A stretch of 64,000 nt of DNA from Bacillus sp. cl95 (GCF_900115925.1 NZ_FOYF01000003.1:380721-444720); one strand, 5' to 3'; counted from the stretch's first letter, positions 1 to 9,604 are shown. Translations and numbers: made by a program. Notes: generated by a model not told the origin, from the sequence alone.

Positions 1-1
1 A

Positions 2-682
2 TCACCGATTCCTGGTAATGAGCGCGACGTATCGAAAATCATCGATAACTTATTCCAACTCGGCGCAAAGGTCATTTACGGATCTGGAAGCACTACAGGA
101 ATGCATGTATCTGGACACGGTTATCAGGAAGACCTAAAACTGATGCTTACACTAATGAAACCGACATATTTCATTCCGATTCACGGGGAATATCGAATGC
201 TCCACCATCATCAACTTCTTGCTGAATCCGTGGGAGTGGAAAAAGGAAATACTTTTATCATCAATAATGGTGATGTCGTTGATATCGAAAAATCGGTTGC
301 CGTACAGACAAGGAATATTCCCGCAGGAGATACTTATGTGGACGGTGGTGGCGTTGGGAACGTAGGAGACGTTGTACTCCGTGACCGCAAACAACTTTCG
401 GAAGATGGTATGCTCGTGATTGTATTAACATTAAGCAAAAGGGACGGAAAGATTATTCAAGGTCCTGATACCATTAGTCGCGGATTCGTCTATGTCAAAG
501 ATTCAGAAAATATTCTAAAAGACATTAATCGAATTGCAAAATCTACAATAAACGAATTACAAGAAGACAATATTCGTCAGTGGAATGTCATGAAACAAAA
601 TATTAAGAAAAGTGTTGGGCAATATTTATTCAAGCATACGCGAAGAAAACCAATGATTCTCCCTATTATTATCGAGATTTAG
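2..682 (+). CDS. Ribonuclease J family protein, 3' part (5' end outside window)
   Basis: The open frame enters from the left edge, so only the last 226 codons are present. RNase J is a metallo-beta-lactamase/beta-CASP endo- and 5'-3' exoribonuclease of mRNA and rRNA in the cytoplasm. Visible family marks are SPIPGNE at the start of the fragment, HVSGHG and PIHGEYRM (conserved beta-CASP histidines), RGFVYV, and the near-universal C-terminus RRKPMILPII. The sequence is as far from B. subtilis RnjA as from RnjB in my memory of both, so it may be an extra paralog; I do not assign a number. The N-terminal HxHxDH metal site lies outside the window. Confidence 0.9.
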   Translation, partial: SPIPGNERDVSKIIDNLFQLGAKVIYGSGSTTGMHVSGHGYQEDLKLMLTLMKPTYFIPIHGEYRMLHHHQLLAESVGVEKGNTFIINNGDVVDIEKSVAVQTRNIPAGDTYVDGGGVGNVGDVVLRDRKQLSEDGMLVIVLTLSKRDGKIIQGPDTISRGFVYVKDSENILKDINRIAKSTINELQEDNIRQWNVMKQNIKKSVGQYLFKHTRRKPMILPIIIEI

Positions 683-698
683 TCTTTAAACTAAAAAA

Positions 699-735
699 AG
701 GAGTCAGTCACTAATCCCTAGTGGCTGACTCCTTC
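699..735. terminator. Bidirectional terminator
   Basis: A 12-13 bp stem (GGAGTCAGTCACT paired with AGTGGCTGACTCC) separates two convergent genes. The T-run is clear only on the minus strand (seven T), so it best serves the membrane protein gene read from the right. Confidence 0.85.
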
Positions 736-743
736 ATAATGAT

Positions 744-1346
744 TTATTTGAGCTTCTCAATCTTCAAAACATGACTGGTTCTATCCAAAAAAGTGAAACG
801 ATAAGTTTCTCCTTCCGTTATTGTTATGGGAAGCCCAAATACAAAAAATTCACGATGATCCGCTTCAATAATATAATCCCCATCTTCCATATACTCAACA
901 TTTTTTACTAATAGCTCTTCTTCCTTCCAATCACCATTTGAGTAATCCTTCATGTCCAAAACACAATCATATGTAAACGATCCACCATAATAAATGAGTC
1001 CTCCAGTTAACAGGAGGACAAAAATCCCACCAAGGCTGAATTTCAATACGGTATTTTTTGAAACTTTTTGTGGATTTCTAAAAACGATCACAATTATTAA
1101 ATATAAGAACATTGCACATAGTGTCAATCCTGTCAAAATGAGTGAACCGGTTGCAAACGATTCCAATAAAAATACTCGATAATTCACTTCAATAGTATTA
1201 ATATCCGTTAATTGAAATAAAAAATTAGTAAAGATAAATATTCCTGCAATGAGCAAAAATATGACCATTATGATCATAAAACCAAAAACAATCCTCATTC
1301 GTTGATCTGAGATTCCATTTGAAATTTTGAGTTTACGCTTCTTCAA
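744..1346 (-). CDS. Hypothetical membrane protein
   Basis: Two hundred residues of a protein I do not recognise. A lysine-rich N-terminus (KKRKLK) is followed by three hydrophobic segments near residues 18-45, 60-88 and 103-122, then a soluble C-terminal part of about 75 residues rich in acidic and aromatic residues, probably outside the cell. The start is TTG with AAGGTGATTTAG just upstream. It stands alone between a terminator and a divergent or tandem phosphatase gene. Confidence 0.7.
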   Translation of the reverse strand: MKKRKLKISNGISDQRMRIVFGFMIIMVIFLLIAGIFIFTNFLFQLTDINTIEVNYRVFLLESFATGSLILTGLTLCAMFLYLIIVIVFRNPQKVSKNTVLKFSLGGIFVLLLTGGLIYYGGSFTYDCVLDMKDYSNGDWKEEELLVKNVEYMEDGDYIIEADHREFFVFGLPITITEGETYRFTFLDRTSHVLKIEKLK

Positions 1347-1415
1347 CTAAATCACCTTCACTATGTAGTGCTCTCTTGTTCAAATCATTCTACTAAAATT
1401 TAGTGTTTCGGAAAG

Positions 1416-1961
1416 TTAACTTCTTTTGTTCTCGTAAACATATAATTTAGCGTTCTCTGGCCGATTGAATTTTGGACCTACAAATCCTCTTTTTATTAAT
1501 TCCTTTCTCATAAATATCATTACCCCTCCGTGACCCACAATGAGAACATCTTCCTTTTCATCACCAATGATTCTGTCGAGGATATCATTTATTTTTTGAA
1601 TTACTTCCTTCTTGCTTACAGGTTGTGAAGAATGATTAAAAAACCAAGCCAATCTTATAAGTATAAGGTGTATAGTCAAAGGAAGCTTTATATTGAATCT
1701 AAGTATTGGACTCAAACTTAATTCGCGCAATTCATTTATATAAACGATTTCACCATTAAACGCCTTTCTCGCAGTCGTAGATGCTCTTGGCAAATCGCTT
1801 GAATAACATTTCATCCACTCTATATTGCATAAATCAATCTCTTTTTCCATCACTTCTGATTCATCGTATTCTTTGACCCAATTCATCAACTCTTCTGAAG
1901 TAACAAGGCCAGATGGGTAACCCCTTTTCACTTCAAAATGACGTAGTAATCCAACTCTCAT
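1416..1961 (-). CDS. Histidine phosphatase family protein
   Basis: A 181-residue member of the phosphoglycerate-mutase-like histidine phosphatase superfamily, which removes phosphate through a phosphohistidine intermediate. The N-terminal LLRHFEV carries the RH motif and VGHGGV near residue 143 carries the second catalytic histidine. The usual RHGE is RHFE here, so the residue after the catalytic His is atypical. A GGGGGG ribosome site lies seven bases before the ATG. The substrate cannot be told; the size fits broad small-molecule phosphatases (CobC/GpmB-like). Confidence 0.85.
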   Translation of the reverse strand: MRVGLLRHFEVKRGYPSGLVTSEELMNWVKEYDESEVMEKEIDLCNIEWMKCYSSDLPRASTTARKAFNGEIVYINELRELSLSPILRFNIKLPLTIHLILIRLAWFFNHSSQPVSKKEVIQKINDILDRIIGDEKEDVLIVGHGGVMIFMRKELIKRGFVGPKFNRPENAKLYVYENKRS

Positions 1962-2089
1962 TGAATTCCCCCCCTAATAAAAACACTTTATACACTTTAC
2001 CATTTTATAGGAGTGACAGCATTTTTGCAGGATATAAATCATTAGAATCGAATATTTATTTGAGGATATGAATGAATTGGAGGAATTTT

Positions 2090-2446
2090 ATGAAAAAGTC
2101 ACCTATTTTGAATGAAATTGGGACGATATTTATCCCAGTATGCAACATTGAATCCGCTCGAGATTGGTATTGTGACATATTGGGATTATCCACGGATGGA
2201 GAAATCCAATTCGGTCATATATATGTCATCCCAATGAAAGGAACAAACCTTGTATTAGACAGCAAAATATTTTCAAAGGCTAATATCAGTGAAGTTCCAA
2301 AGTTCCACTTCAATTCCGAAAATATTGAAGAAGCTTACCAATATATGAAAAGCAAAAATGTTGAACTGATAACAGAAATTGAACATGGACATTATTTTAA
2401 CTTTAAAGATCCTGATGGAAATACTCTTATGATATGTAAATGTTAA
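2090..2446 (+). CDS. VOC (glyoxalase/bleomycin resistance) family protein
   Basis: A single vicinal-oxygen-chelate protein of 118 residues with the beta-alpha-beta-beta-beta pattern. NIESARDWYCDILGL is the typical first module, and FKDPDGNTLMIC the typical end with a metal-ligand-like position. Although an ATG exists at 2072, the ribosome site GGAGG at 2079-2083 fits the ATG at 2090, so I start there. Substrate unknown; these proteins often bind or modify small molecules. A terminator follows directly. Confidence 0.85.
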   Translation: MKKSPILNEIGTIFIPVCNIESARDWYCDILGLSTDGEIQFGHIYVIPMKGTNLVLDSKIFSKANISEVPKFHFNSENIEEAYQYMKSKNVELITEIEHGHYFNFKDPDGNTLMICKC

Positions 2447-2455
2447 ATACAAAAG

Positions 2456-2488
2456 AGGAACTGTTTTGAATAAGTAGTTCCTTTTTTG
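2456..2488 (+). terminator. Terminator after the VOC gene
   Basis: AGGAACT and AGTTCCT flank a 12-base loop and are followed by six T. Confidence 0.8.
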
Positions 2489-2794
2489 TGGAGAAACATT
2501 ATAAATAGCATATGAATTAGCATAGTAATTGGCATGCTTTTTTCGTTGGTATATCAACATTTGTAAAGAAGCGTACTCAAAATAGCATAGTAATTTACAC
2601 CACAAATAGTAAAGTGCTGTTGTCATCGTGCGAACAAAGGGTATTAAATCCAATGTTATTCGTTATGTTAATTCGGCGCTGTTGTGAGAAAAGCAATGGG
2701 CTAATACCATTTTAGGTTAAAATAAATAAATATTTTGAAAACTATATTATTCAACGGAGGGGGCAGGATTGCGGAACAAGAAAAGGAGGTATAT
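2489..2794. other. Intergenic stretch
   Basis: About 300 bases with many stops in all frames. I see only the upstream region of the aminoglycoside phosphotransferase relic, with no convincing promoter or operator. Confidence 0.5.
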
Positions 2795-3585
2795 ATGCCA
2801 AAGCGTTCAAATGAGGAATTGTTAGCTGGTGGTAACGTCTCAAAAGTATATAGGACAGGTAATACAGTTAGTCGGGAACTAAAGTCAAATAGCAAAAATA
2901 TTCATGCACTGTTAAAACATCTTGATAAAAAAGGATACGATTATTCACCTAAATATCTTGGTATCGATGAAAAAGGACGAGAAGTATTATCATTTATCGA
3001 AGGAGAAGCTGGCAACTATCTTTAAAGGATTATATGTGGTCAGATGATGTATTACATGAAATTGCAAAAATGCTTCGTCTCTATCATGATTCAGTAAGCG
3101 ACTTTTTATTTGATGACAGTTGGCAATCATTAGATAATACCCCACAAAATGCGGAGGTATTGTGCCATAACGACTTTGCAATATACAACATTATTTTTCA
3201 AAATGAAAGACCAATAGGTATTATTGATTTTGATGTAGCTGGACCTGGTCCACGACTTTGGGACATAGCTTATGCTCTTTATACTTGTGTTCCACTAAGT
3301 AGATTTTTTCTTACTGAAAAAGGTGGAAGAGTCTATTACGATTCATTTCAAGATGCCTACCGTTTAAAAAACAGAGTTAAATTGTTTTTTGATTCTTACG
3401 GAGAAGGCTTTGATGAAAATTATATAGAAATGGTACTATTGCGATTAGAAGGATTGTGTAAAACAATTAGAAGAAAAGCGAGTGAAGGTGACCTTGCTTT
3501 TCAAAAGATGATAGATGAAGGTCACCTTGAACATTATCAAAATGATATTAAATTCATTTCTGAGCATATGAATGATTGGACTTAA
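2795..3585 (+). pseudogene. Aminoglycoside phosphotransferase (APH/CHK-fold) family gene with a frameshift
   Basis: Two frames join into one APH-family kinase of about 263 residues. The first frame (AAAGGAGG ribosome site, ATG at 2795) gives the N-lobe and ends in SFIEGEAGNY; it then hits TAA at 3023-3025. The second frame continues with KDYMWSDDVL and carries the catalytic loop LCHNDFAIYN and the metal motif IIDFD. Restoring one base near 3020 (a CCT proline codon) heals the frame exactly, so this is a one-base deletion or a sequencing error. Such proteins phosphorylate small-molecule alcohols; real aminoglycoside resistance is not implied. Confidence 0.85.
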
Positions 3586-3628
3586 TTTTTCTTCTTATAG
3601 AACCTTTGATTCAATAAGTACTACACAC

Positions 3629-3672
3629 AAAAAAGCTTGAGATTCTTTTAATTTACCTCAAGCTTTTTTTGT
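3629..3672. terminator. Bidirectional terminator
   Basis: AAAAGCTTGAG and CTCAAGCTTTT form an 11-bp stem with a T-run on both strands, after the phosphotransferase relic. Confidence 0.85.
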
Positions 3673-3756
3673 GCTAATTTCATGGTTATTTATTTTGCTA
3701 ATTGATAGGTTATTTAAAGGCAGAAAAATCAATATGATAGTAAGATAATGGAGATT

Positions 3757-4257
3757 TTACCAGGAGCTTTGGTAAACTAAATAGTGGGTATCGAAATTGA
3801 AGGTATTAAGGAGAATTTCGGTAATGGATTTCGTATACTCAACATCTAAATAATAATAGTCGTCGTAATCGGTACTTCCGAAGAAGAAACCTGGTTGAGT
3901 AGGTAATAAAGCGGGGGCTTGTTTCGTATCAATAACTTTTATACAAAGTTGATGGAGTCCTACCAGTTGTTCACGACTAACCTCATAAGGATCACTTGGG
4001 TCTACACCTTCTTGTACATTTTCCACGAACCAATGATGAATCTGATTAGCTTTCCTCCAATAAGCTACTTCCGTCAGGAGGCTTTTCCACTTATGGCCGT
4101 ATTTTACAAAGTTCTTAACGTAAGGCTTCACTTGCTCATAAAGCTCATTTTTTTCAGATTTCAATCTTCCTAATTCCACATGAACTGACAAAACCTCTTC
4201 ACACGTCATCTCACCTATTTTAGGCACTTCAAAAAGAAACATGTCTAGTCCCATCAT
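3757..4257 (-). CDS. Phage-like hypothetical protein
   Basis: A 166-residue protein (or 165 if the second Met is used) of a family that I know mainly from phages and prophages, with N-terminal MGLDMFLFE, a central EVAYWRKANQIHHWFVENVQ block and an aromatic, tyrosine-rich C-terminus (DYDDYYYLDVEY). No function is known to me. AGGAGG lies five bases before the ATG pair. It is a lone gene and no other phage gene is beside it, so it may be a relic of an old insertion. Confidence 0.75.
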   Translation of the reverse strand: MMGLDMFLFEVPKIGEMTCEEVLSVHVELGRLKSEKNELYEQVKPYVKNFVKYGHKWKSLLTEVAYWRKANQIHHWFVENVQEGVDPSDPYEVSREQLVGLHQLCIKVIDTKQAPALLPTQPGFFFGSTDYDDYYYLDVEYTKSITEILLNTFNFDTHYLVYQSSW

Positions 4258-4390
4258 GATCCTCCTAATAATTTTTAGCCAACCATATGACTGGCTAACG
4301 CTAGATTAGCATACTAAAACAGCATTTAGGGACAACCGCTATTTTATTCATAAAATGGACAAGAATATCAGGGACCGCTTCTATTAAAAA

Positions 4391-4425
4391 CAAAAAAGCT
4401 GATGTGCATACATATCACATCAGCA
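4391..4425 (-). terminator. Terminator of trhO
   Basis: On the minus strand GCTGATGTG and CACATCAGC form a 9-bp stem followed by six T. Confidence 0.9.
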
Positions 4426-4437
4426 TACTATTATAAA

Positions 4438-5397
4438 TTATTGAGTTACTTCCTCAGCAATTACATTCATTCTTTCGCGAACTTCTTCTTCACTTAAACC
4501 GTGCTGGGCAATGTAGCGATTGCGTGGGTGTACACGGCACTCATGAGAACAGCTGCGCAAGTATTTATGTTCGTTTTCTTCGGAACATAAGATTTTGTCA
4601 TTACATTCAGGATTAGCACAGTTTACATAGCGCTCGCATGGTTCACCTGTGTAATAATCCTTACCAACGATTACATGCTCCTTACGGTTAACAGGAACGC
4701 TGATTCTTTCATCGAATACATACAGCTGGCCATCCCATAAATCGCCTTGTACTTCTGGATCTTTACCATAAGTAACAATTCCGCCTTCTAATTGCGAAAC
4801 GTCTTCAAAACCTTCTTGAAGCATCCATCCAGAGAATTTTTCACAACGGATTCCGCCTGTGCAGTAAGTTAAAATCTTTTTACCTTCGAATTCTTGTTTA
4901 TTTTCGCGAATCCATTGTGGTAAGTCACGGAAGTTACGGATGTCAGGTCTTACAGATCCACGGAAATGTCCTAGGTCATATTCATAATCATTACGAGCAT
5001 CGATAACCACAGTATCTTCGCGCTGCATTGCCTCAAAGAACTCCTTCGGTTTCAAATGCTTTCCTGTAACCTTATTTGGATCGACGTCATCCTCAAGTCG
5101 TAACGTTACCAGTTCCTTACGATAACGAACCTTCATCTTCTTGAATGCATGTTCAGTTGCTTCGTCAATCTTAAAGATTGTGTCTTTAAAATAAGGGCTT
5201 TCCTGCATATATTTCATGTAAGCTTCTGTTTGTTCTACCGTCCCTGAAACGGTCCCATTAATACCTTCGGCTGAGATGAGAATTCGTCCTTTTAGGCCGA
5301 TATCATCACAGACTTGTTTATGCGTTTTAGCATACTCCTCAGGATTGTCGATATTAACATATTTATAATAAAGTAATACTTGATAATTTTGTTCCAT
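4438..5397 (-). CDS. trhO: tRNA uridine(34) hydroxylase (rhodanese-type, TrhO/YceA family)
   Basis: The protein (319 residues from the chosen start) belongs to the TrhO family, which uses oxygen to hydroxylate uridine 34 in tRNA anticodons, a step toward mo5U/mcmo5U. An N-terminal acylphosphatase-like domain is followed by a rhodanese domain near residues 120-220 with the active loop CTGGIRC, and a cysteine-rich C-terminal tail ([17 protein letters not shown]) that probably binds metal. A GTG nine bases upstream is in frame, but it overlaps the ribosome site AAGGTG that serves the ATG at 5397. The gene is single, with its own terminator. Confidence 0.92.
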   Translation of the reverse strand: MEQNYQVLLYYKYVNIDNPEEYAKTHKQVCDDIGLKGRILISAEGINGTVSGTVEQTEAYMKYMQESPYFKDTIFKIDEATEHAFKKMKVRYRKELVTLRLEDDVDPNKVTGKHLKPKEFFEAMQREDTVVIDARNDYEYDLGHFRGSVRPDIRNFRDLPQWIRENKQEFEGKKILTYCTGGIRCEKFSGWMLQEGFEDVSQLEGGIVTYGKDPEVQGDLWDGQLYVFDERISVPVNRKEHVIVGKDYYTGEPCERYVNCANPECNDKILCSEENEHKYLRSCSHECRVHPRNRYIAQHGLSEEEVRERMNVIAEEVTQ

Positions 5398-5582
5398 TCT
5401 AATCACCTTACATCTTTCTAAAATTACGTATAACTTTTGAATTAACTTATCTACTATATCAGATTTTCTGACTCGCTAGCAAGTCATCAAGTTTTTCGAG
5501 TACTTTTGAAGAGTTAGAAGGAATATCGCCTAGATCATTTGTTCCGATTATCAACTCTTTTATTGATGTTAAACGAATCTAT

Positions 5583-5615
5583 AAAAAAGAGGAAACCATA
5601 TCGATTTCCTCTTTT
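5583..5615 (-). terminator. Terminator of the sulfur operon
   Basis: AGAGGAAA and TTTCCTCT form an 8-bp stem around a nine-base loop, followed by six T, right after the TauE gene on the minus strand. Confidence 0.85.
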
Positions 5616-5619
5616 ATGC

Positions 5620-6396
5620 TTATAAAATATCCATCCAAATCTTGATAGTTGTTCCTGCAATAAGCACGGCTAAGATGATTTGAAGTATTTTTGTGTTCAT
5701 TTTTTTACCTGCTATAGCACCCAGCGGAGAAGCAATGAGACTGGCAACGACCATAATTAACGCAGGATAATAGTCAACCTGTCCTGTCGTGACTTTCCCA
5801 ACAGTAGATCCTATAGAAGAGATGAAAGTAATCGCTAATGAAGTGGCAATGGTCATTCTTGTAGGAATCTTTAATACTACAAGCATAATTGGCACCAATA
5901 AGAATGCTCCAGCAGCTCCCACAATCCCTGAACCGATTCCTACTATCAACGCCAATATTGCCGCAAGCCACTTATTAAACTTTACTTGATCAAGGGGAAT
6001 ATCATCGATTCCCTTCTTTGGTATAAACATCATTACAGCTGCAATTAAAGCTAAAGTACCGTAAACTATATTGATTCCAGCTTCAGACATCATCTTGGAT
6101 CCGAATCCGCCAATAAAGCTACCGATAAGGATACTGGAACCCATATAGATAATCAAATTCTTGTTTAAGTATCCGCCTTTTCGATACGCCCAAACTCCAC
6201 CAATTGTCGCAAAAAACACTTGTACGGCACTGATACCCGAAACCTCATGCGCTGAAAAAGCCGCAACTCCAAGCATAGGTGGAATATATAGCAACATTGG
6301 ATATTTAATTATGGAACCGCCAATTCCTAGCATTCCTGAAATATATGAACCAATAAAACCGATAAGAAATATGGTAATAATAAAAGTAAGATCCAT
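5620..6396 (-). CDS. yrkJ: TauE/SafE family sulfite (sulfonate) exporter, YrkJ-like
   Basis: A 258-residue polytopic membrane protein of the TauE/SafE family with about eight hydrophobic segments and the repeated glycine-rich halves typical of the family ([13 protein letters not shown] in the first half and [13 protein letters not shown] in the second). Members move sulfite, sulfonates or related sulfur anions across the membrane. It is the last gene of an operon whose order matches yrkE-F-H-I-J of B. subtilis, so export of sulfite or thiosulfate made by the upstream persulfide dioxygenase is the natural role. AGGGGGAG precedes the ATG. A gap of about 250 bases and a terminator-like hairpin separate it from the TusA gene, so it may partly have its own transcript. 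Confidence 0.88.
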   Translation of the reverse strand: MDLTFIITIFLIGFIGSYISGMLGIGGSIIKYPMLLYIPPMLGVAAFSAHEVSGISAVQVFFATIGGVWAYRKGGYLNKNLIIYMGSSILIGSFIGGFGSKMMSEAGINIVYGTLALIAAVMMFIPKKGIDDIPLDQVKFNKWLAAILALIVGIGSGIVGAAGAFLLVPIMLVVLKIPTRMTIATSLAITFISSIGSTVGKVTTGQVDYYPALIMVVASLIASPLGAIAGKKMNTKILQIILAVLIAGTTIKIWMDIL

Positions 6397-6610
6397 TCGT
6401 TTCTCCCCCTTTTAAAAACGCCTATACTTAAGGCTGATTTCGCAATGATTGTTGCTTTTATTATGGGACTCTTCCCCCGCATTCTTTACGACTTCGTGGT
6501 TCTTTTCCAGAAGTTCCTGAACCAAGAATTCATAAAAATTCGTAAAAATCCAGAAGCCGATTTTTACATTTAAGTGTGAAAACAACAACGGTTACGAAAA
6601 GAGCCTTACT

Positions 6611-6647
6611 TAAAAATAATAGGAACCAAAACATGGTTCCTATTATT
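6611..6647 (-). terminator. Terminator after the TusA-like gene
   Basis: AATAATAGGAACCA pairs with TGGTTCCTATTATT (14 bp) around a five-base loop, followed by a T-rich tail on the minus strand. It may dampen expression of the TauE gene. Confidence 0.8.
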
Positions 6648-6649
6648 CA

Positions 6650-6877
6650 TTACCCTTTTTTAATCCAGAATTTGAAAACACCGTTTTCTTCAGTAGAATC
6701 CAACAATTCGTGTCCGCCTGATTTTGACCAAGCAGCTAAATCATTCTTTGCGCCTTTATCTGTTGCTAGGATTTCTAGTACTTGACCAGATTCCATTTCA
6801 TTCATTGCTTTTTTTGTCTTAACGATTGGCATTGGGCAAGCCAAACCTTTTGCGTCTAAAATTCTATCTACGTTCAT
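6650..6877 (-). CDS. yrkI: TusA-family sulfur carrier (YrkI-like)
   Basis: A 75-residue TusA/SirA-fold protein. LDAKGLACPMPIVKTKKAM contains the CPxP motif with the sulfur-carrying cysteine. Such proteins pass persulfide sulfur between rhodaneses, DsrE proteins and end users. Upstream in-frame GTG and TTG codons exist, but AGGAGTG fits the ATG at 6877. It is nearly identical in its first half to the N-terminal domain of the TusA-rhodanese fusion two genes upstream, which suggests an old duplication inside the operon. Confidence 0.92.
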   Translation of the reverse strand: MNVDRILDAKGLACPMPIVKTKKAMNEMESGQVLEILATDKGAKNDLAAWSKSGGHELLDSTEENGVFKFWIKKG

Positions 6878-6907
6878 TTTCAACACTCCTATTATTTATT
6901 ATTTAAG

Positions 6908-8035
6908 TTATCGCACTGCACATCGATTAGGTCCGATTTCCATCTCACGTTGCTTTTCTTCATCTGGGTTGATTTTACCCATATTCGTTTCACGAATTTC
7001 TTGGTATGCATTTGGTTGTGGAGGCAAGTTCTCTGTCACCAATTTTCTGAATTCATTTTCGTCTTCAATATTTAAACCATGGTTTTGAGCAAATAATGTG
7101 CTTAACTTCTCTGAAACACTGCCGTCTTCATTAAGTTCATCAATAATCATAAAGTGAGCCGGTAATACGACTAGTTCGCCAGAAAGTTCTCTGTAACGCT
7201 TATATAGTGATTCGCGTAAATCGCCTACCCAATCTTCAGCCATTCCAGCAAGATCCGGACGTCCGATTGAGTCGATGAACAGGATGTCGCCTGATAATAA
7301 ATATTTCTCACCTACCACGAATGAAGTGGATCCAATTGTATGACCTGGAGAGTATAACGCGTGAATATCAATTGTTGTGTTTCCGATTTTCACAAGGTTT
7401 CCATCTTCTAATGCTTGGTATTCAAAAGTAACTTCCTCTGCGTCTTTAGGAGGTAACCAGTAAGTTGCACCTGTGGCTTCAGCAATTTTTCTTCCACCAG
7501 AAATGTGGTCAGCGTGAAGGTGAGTGTCAAATACGTGAGTAATTTTCACACCATTCGCTTCAGCAAAATCAGTATAAACATCAGTCATACGTGTTGCATC
7601 GATAAGAGCTGCTTCTCCGTTTGAAAGGACCATGTAAGAAAGACAACCTTTTCCAAGTCTTACAAATTGGTAAAGTGAAGCATCACCGGCAAGTTCTCCT
7701 ACTTTAACTGGTTCCAAATGTTCGCTCCAAGCTTTCATACCGCCTGCTAAGTAAGAAACGTCATGTCCTTCATCAGAAAGCATTTCAGCTATCATGATGG
7801 ATGACCCTTCTTTGGCACAAACAACTAGTACTTCTTTTTCAGTAGGGATCTGACCAAGAATTTCTTCTACGCCATCCAACAAGTCGAAGTAAGGAATATT
7901 TACATATTGAAAGTTTTCGCTTTCAATTTTCCAATCTTGAAAATCGTTTTCGTTTCTAACATCAAGAACAAATAGATCAGCTTTATTGATTACTCTCTTT
8001 GCTACTTCACTTGCTTTCATTGCTGTAACTGCCAT
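6908..8035 (-). CDS. yrkH: Rhodanese-MBL fusion, persulfide dioxygenase-like (YrkH/CstB type)
   Basis: The 375-residue protein joins an N-terminal rhodanese domain (about residues 10-110, active-site Cys in VVCAKEGSS) to a metallo-beta-lactamase domain (about 120-355) with the iron/zinc motif [11 protein letters not shown] and the downstream metal ligands in LSGDILF and LPAHF. Proteins of this build oxidise low-molecular-weight persulfide to sulfite or thiosulfate (persulfide dioxygenase, CstB in staphylococci). It sits between the TusA-rhodanese fusion and TusA genes. The small C-terminal extension ([16 protein letters not shown]) resembles YrkH-type ends. Confidence 0.9.
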   Translation of the reverse strand: MAVTAMKASEVAKRVINKADLFVLDVRNENDFQDWKIESENFQYVNIPYFDLLDGVEEILGQIPTEKEVLVVCAKEGSSIMIAEMLSDEGHDVSYLAGGMKAWSEHLEPVKVGELAGDASLYQFVRLGKGCLSYMVLSNGEAALIDATRMTDVYTDFAEANGVKITHVFDTHLHADHISGGRKIAEATGATYWLPPKDAEEVTFEYQALEDGNLVKIGNTTIDIHALYSPGHTIGSTSFVVGEKYLLSGDILFIDSIGRPDLAGMAEDWVGDLRESLYKRYRELSGELVVLPAHFMIIDELNEDGSVSEKLSTLFAQNHGLNIEDENEFRKLVTENLPPQPNAYQEIRETNMGKINPDEEKQREMEIGPNRCAVR

Positions 8036-8103
8036 AACTTTTACCCCCTACAGTATATTTAATCTCAAAAAATTTTAATGATTATTACACTACGGTTAAT
8101 TTA

Positions 8104-8679
8104 TTACTTCGTGATGGATTCAGTTGTACCGTTCCATTGAGTCATGCCCGGTAAAACATTGAATACTTTTCCAAAGCCTTTTTCAGATAACTTTTGTGCT
8201 GCTAGGTCGCTTCTGCTTCCTGTACGGCAAACTACATAAACTTCAGCATCTTGATTAAGTTCGTTCATACGCTCTTCTAATTCACCTAGTGGTATAGAAA
8301 CTGCATTTGGAATATGACTGAAAGCAAATTCCGCTGATTCCCTTACGTCAAGAAGAACAAATTGGTCACCTGATTGAAGCTTCTTTTCAAGTTCATCATT
8401 TTGGATGACATGCGGGTGCTTTCTTTCTACAGTATCTTCTCCAGAAGCTTTACGTAAATAGTGTGTAAGAACCGTACCATCTTCAATTGTTCCTAAATAT
8501 TGATGACCAGTGCTTTCTGCCCAAGCTTTCAAATCCGCTTTAGAACCTTTATCTGTTGCTTGAATTTCAAGTACTTGACCAGCTTCTAATCCGGCAATTG
8601 CTTTTTTCGTTTTAACGATTGGCATAGGACAAGCTAGTCCTTTTGCATCCAATACAAGATTTGCTTTAATGTTTTCCAT
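8104..8679 (-). CDS. yrkF: TusA-rhodanese fusion sulfurtransferase (YrkF-like)
   Basis: The 191-residue protein has an N-terminal TusA domain (residues 1-75, KGLACPMPIVKTKKAI with the carrier cysteine) and a C-terminal rhodanese domain (about 95-190) with the active loop VCRTGSRS. The fusion can pass sulfane sulfur from one module to the other. GGGAGG precedes the ATG. Order and build match yrkF of B. subtilis. A weak half copy of the CstR palindrome lies just upstream (8699-8712). Confidence 0.92.
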   Translation of the reverse strand: MENIKANLVLDAKGLACPMPIVKTKKAIAGLEAGQVLEIQATDKGSKADLKAWAESTGHQYLGTIEDGTVLTHYLRKASGEDTVERKHPHVIQNDELEKKLQSGDQFVLLDVRESAEFAFSHIPNAVSIPLGELEERMNELNQDAEVYVVCRTGSRSDLAAQKLSEKGFGKVFNVLPGMTQWNGTTESITK

Positions 8680-8731
8680 TATAAATGCCTCCCATGTATA
8701 CGTATTAGGGTATTCAACTTTTCAAAAAAAT

Positions 8732-9028
8732 TTACTCAGTCTTACCTTCCCAAGCTAGCATTCCGCCAGTCATATTGATCACTTTGTAGCCTTGGCTTTC
8801 AAGGAACTGTGAAGCACGACCGCTTCGTCCACCCGAACGGCAAACCATGATGTATTCTTTAGATTTATCAAGCTCATTCATGCGGAATTCTACTAATCCC
8901 AAAGGAATGTTCACTGCTCCAGGGATTTTGCCTTCAGCAACTTCGCTCGTTTCACGAACATCGATGATATCAAGTTTTTTCCCTTCATTAAGAAGCGTTT
9001 CTAATTCTTTAGTTGTAATTTCTTTCAT
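8732..9028 (-). CDS. Single-domain rhodanese sulfurtransferase
   Basis: A 98-residue rhodanese with the active loop VCRSGGRSGRA and the family start IIDVRE. It would accept sulfur from persulfides or thiosulfate and hand it to TusA-type carriers. AAGGAGG lies eight bases before the ATG. B. subtilis has no such gene at this place in the yrk operon as I recall it, so this is an extra rhodanese; together with the two fusions and the upstream degenerate one, the locus has four rhodanese folds. Confidence 0.92.
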   Translation of the reverse strand: MKEITTKELETLLNEGKKLDIIDVRETSEVAEGKIPGAVNIPLGLVEFRMNELDKSKEYIMVCRSGGRSGRASQFLESQGYKVINMTGGMLAWEGKTE

Positions 9029-9127
9029 CAGTAAATCCTCCTTAAAGTCAATAAGAATGTACCTTCATTTATTTATCTCTATGCTCAGGTAAAGCTATTC
9101 TCCCTCAAACAAAGAGGAAGAATACCA

Positions 9128-9604
9128 TTAGATAAATAGGTTTACGTTGCCATCTTCTGCATCAGCTAAATAAGCTGCTACACCAGCATATTCGATATTG
9201 TTTAGTAATTCTTCTTGTTGAAGACCTAATAAGTCCATTGTCATTGTACAAGCTACAAGCTTAATGTCTTGCTCTTGAGCCATCTCAATTAATTGTGGAA
9301 GAGTTAACGCATTATGCTTCTTCATCACATCTTTAATCATTTTAGGTCCCATACCTGCGAAATTCATCTTTGAAAGACCCATTTTGTCTGCGCCTCTTGG
9401 CATCATTTTCCCAAACATCTTTTCCATGAAACCTTTTTTAACTGGAACGTGCTCATCTTTACGAAGTGCATTCAAACCCCAGAAAGTATGGAAGATTGTC
9501 ACTTCATGATCATATGCAGCTGCACCATTTGCAATAATATAAGCTGCCATTGCTTTATCGTAATCGCCACTGAATAATACAATTGTTGTCTTTTTAGTTT
9601 CCAT
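9128..9604 (-). CDS. yrkE: DsrE/DsrF-like sulfur-transfer protein (YrkE-like)
   Basis: A 158-residue DsrE/F-like protein. The N-terminus TTIVLFSGDYDKAMAAYIIA is the nucleotide-like Rossmann start of the family, and the conserved cysteine is in VACTMTMDLLG. Such proteins relay persulfide sulfur with TusA. It is the first gene of the main block and follows a strong promoter (9694-9722) that is overlapped by a CstR-like operator. Confidence 0.9.
   Translation of the reverse strand: METKKTTIVLFSGDYDKAMAAYIIANGAAAYDHEVTIFHTFWGLNALRKDEHVPVKKGFMEKMFGKMMPRGADKMGLSKMNFAGMGPKMIKDVMKKHNALTLPQLIEMAQEQDIKLVACTMTMDLLGLQQEELLNNIEYAGVAAYLADAEDGNVNLFI

Noticed and set aside
8042-8055. TACCC-like half palindrome at the persulfide dioxygenase start
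   Set aside because: One half is poor (CAGTA) and it coincides with the G-rich ribosome site, so chance is more likely than an operator.
8699-8712. TACGTATTAGGGTA before the TusA-rhodanese gene
   Set aside because: Only one half fits the CstR pattern. It might be weak or decayed; I do not count it as an operator.
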